Origin: Pseudomonas sp. FP198
GTDB lineage: Bacteria; Pseudomonadota; Gammaproteobacteria; Pseudomonadales; Pseudomonadaceae
NCBI RefSeq assembly: GCF_030687895.1
Contig: NZ_CP117452.1
Span: forward strand, 1,505,501-1,569,500
DNA length: 64,000 bases
Direction of reading: 5' to 3'
Part shown: positions 63,968-64,000 of the stretch, one piece after another
How the letters are laid out: each line of letters begins with the position of its first letter
How positions within the stretch are numbered: position 1 is the first letter of the stretch
Program-made: the position numbers and the translations under genes
The notes under the pieces: generated by a model
Told to the model about the DNA's origin: nothing
The model's input: only the letters and a program-made list of their open reading frames with translations
The model's database searches: none

Positions 63968-64000
63968 ATGTCTCGTCCAGCTTCGACCCGCGCCAGCCTG
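63968..64000 (+). CDS. Start of a gene cut by the window end
   Basis: ATG 63968 opens M-S-R-P-A-S-T-R-A-S-L and runs off the window. GGAG at 63957-63960 is well placed. Divergence from a TetR gene suggests a regulated target such as a transporter or oxidoreductase, but 11 codons cannot identify it. Confidence 0.5.
   Translation, partial: MSRPASTRASL

Overview
The window is chromosomal DNA from a fluorescent Pseudomonas of the P. fluorescens group. The evidence is the high GC content, the gene content (oprH-phoP-phoQ, gacS beside ldhA, cysM-rlmD-relA-mazG, purM-purN, hda, an aerobic-type cob operon), a gene order that matches other pseudomonads as I remember it, and 17 copies of the REP doublets (REPINs) typical of this group. 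I see no rRNA, tRNA, CRISPR array, insertion sequence or prophage.

Layout. 1-9000: a divergent promoter with four phased PhoP half-sites, then oprH-phoP-phoQ (Mg2+ and cationic peptide response), an AraC-type regulator, dctA under a clear sigma-54 promoter with two palindromic activator sites, a CaiB/BaiF CoA-transferase, SprT and a Yip1-like membrane protein. 9000-26400: ttcA, a Tag-like glycosylase, arsC-wrbA-DUF2069, a thioredoxin-like lipoprotein, a META-domain lipoprotein pair, ldhA, the global regulator kinase gacS, an OmpR-type two-component pair, cysM-rlmD-relA, mazG and a DUF2058 gene. 26400-36600: DUF3108, purN-purM, a DUF2066 lipoprotein-like gene, an AI-2E family permease, hda, two NlpC/P60 peptidases in tandem, a sorbosone dehydrogenase pseudogene and a conserved hypothetical gene. 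36700-46036: a cobalamin riboswitch followed by cobO-cobB-bluB-cobD-cobC-cobQ-cobU-cobT-phosphatase-cobS, almost all with overlapping stop and start codons.

46037-51740 is an accessory toxin island set between cobS and a conserved marR-MFS-glutathione peroxidase-fadL block. It holds a frameshifted dermonecrotic-toxin-like gene, a 5'-truncated RHS tip and a 5'-truncated fibronectin type III gene that meet head to head within about 20 bp, and a short stand-alone LuxR-type HTH gene. A perfect 20-bp lux box lies upstream of that HTH gene at the spacing expected of a quorum-type promoter. This is the most unusual part of the window.

51740-64000: marR, an MFS exporter and a 39-residue membrane peptide in one unit with two matching palindromic operators, glutathione peroxidase, fadL, two small conserved genes, a roughly 950-bp gap, a Sel1-like gene, rmuC, a large PutP-like hybrid sensor kinase, and a TetR regulator divergent from a gene cut by the window end.

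REPINs sit at almost every gene end. In two places (the orphan sensor kinase at 18600 and cobB) they lie inside the reading frame and supply its C-terminus. Three genes carry frameshifts or truncations. The rest look intact.
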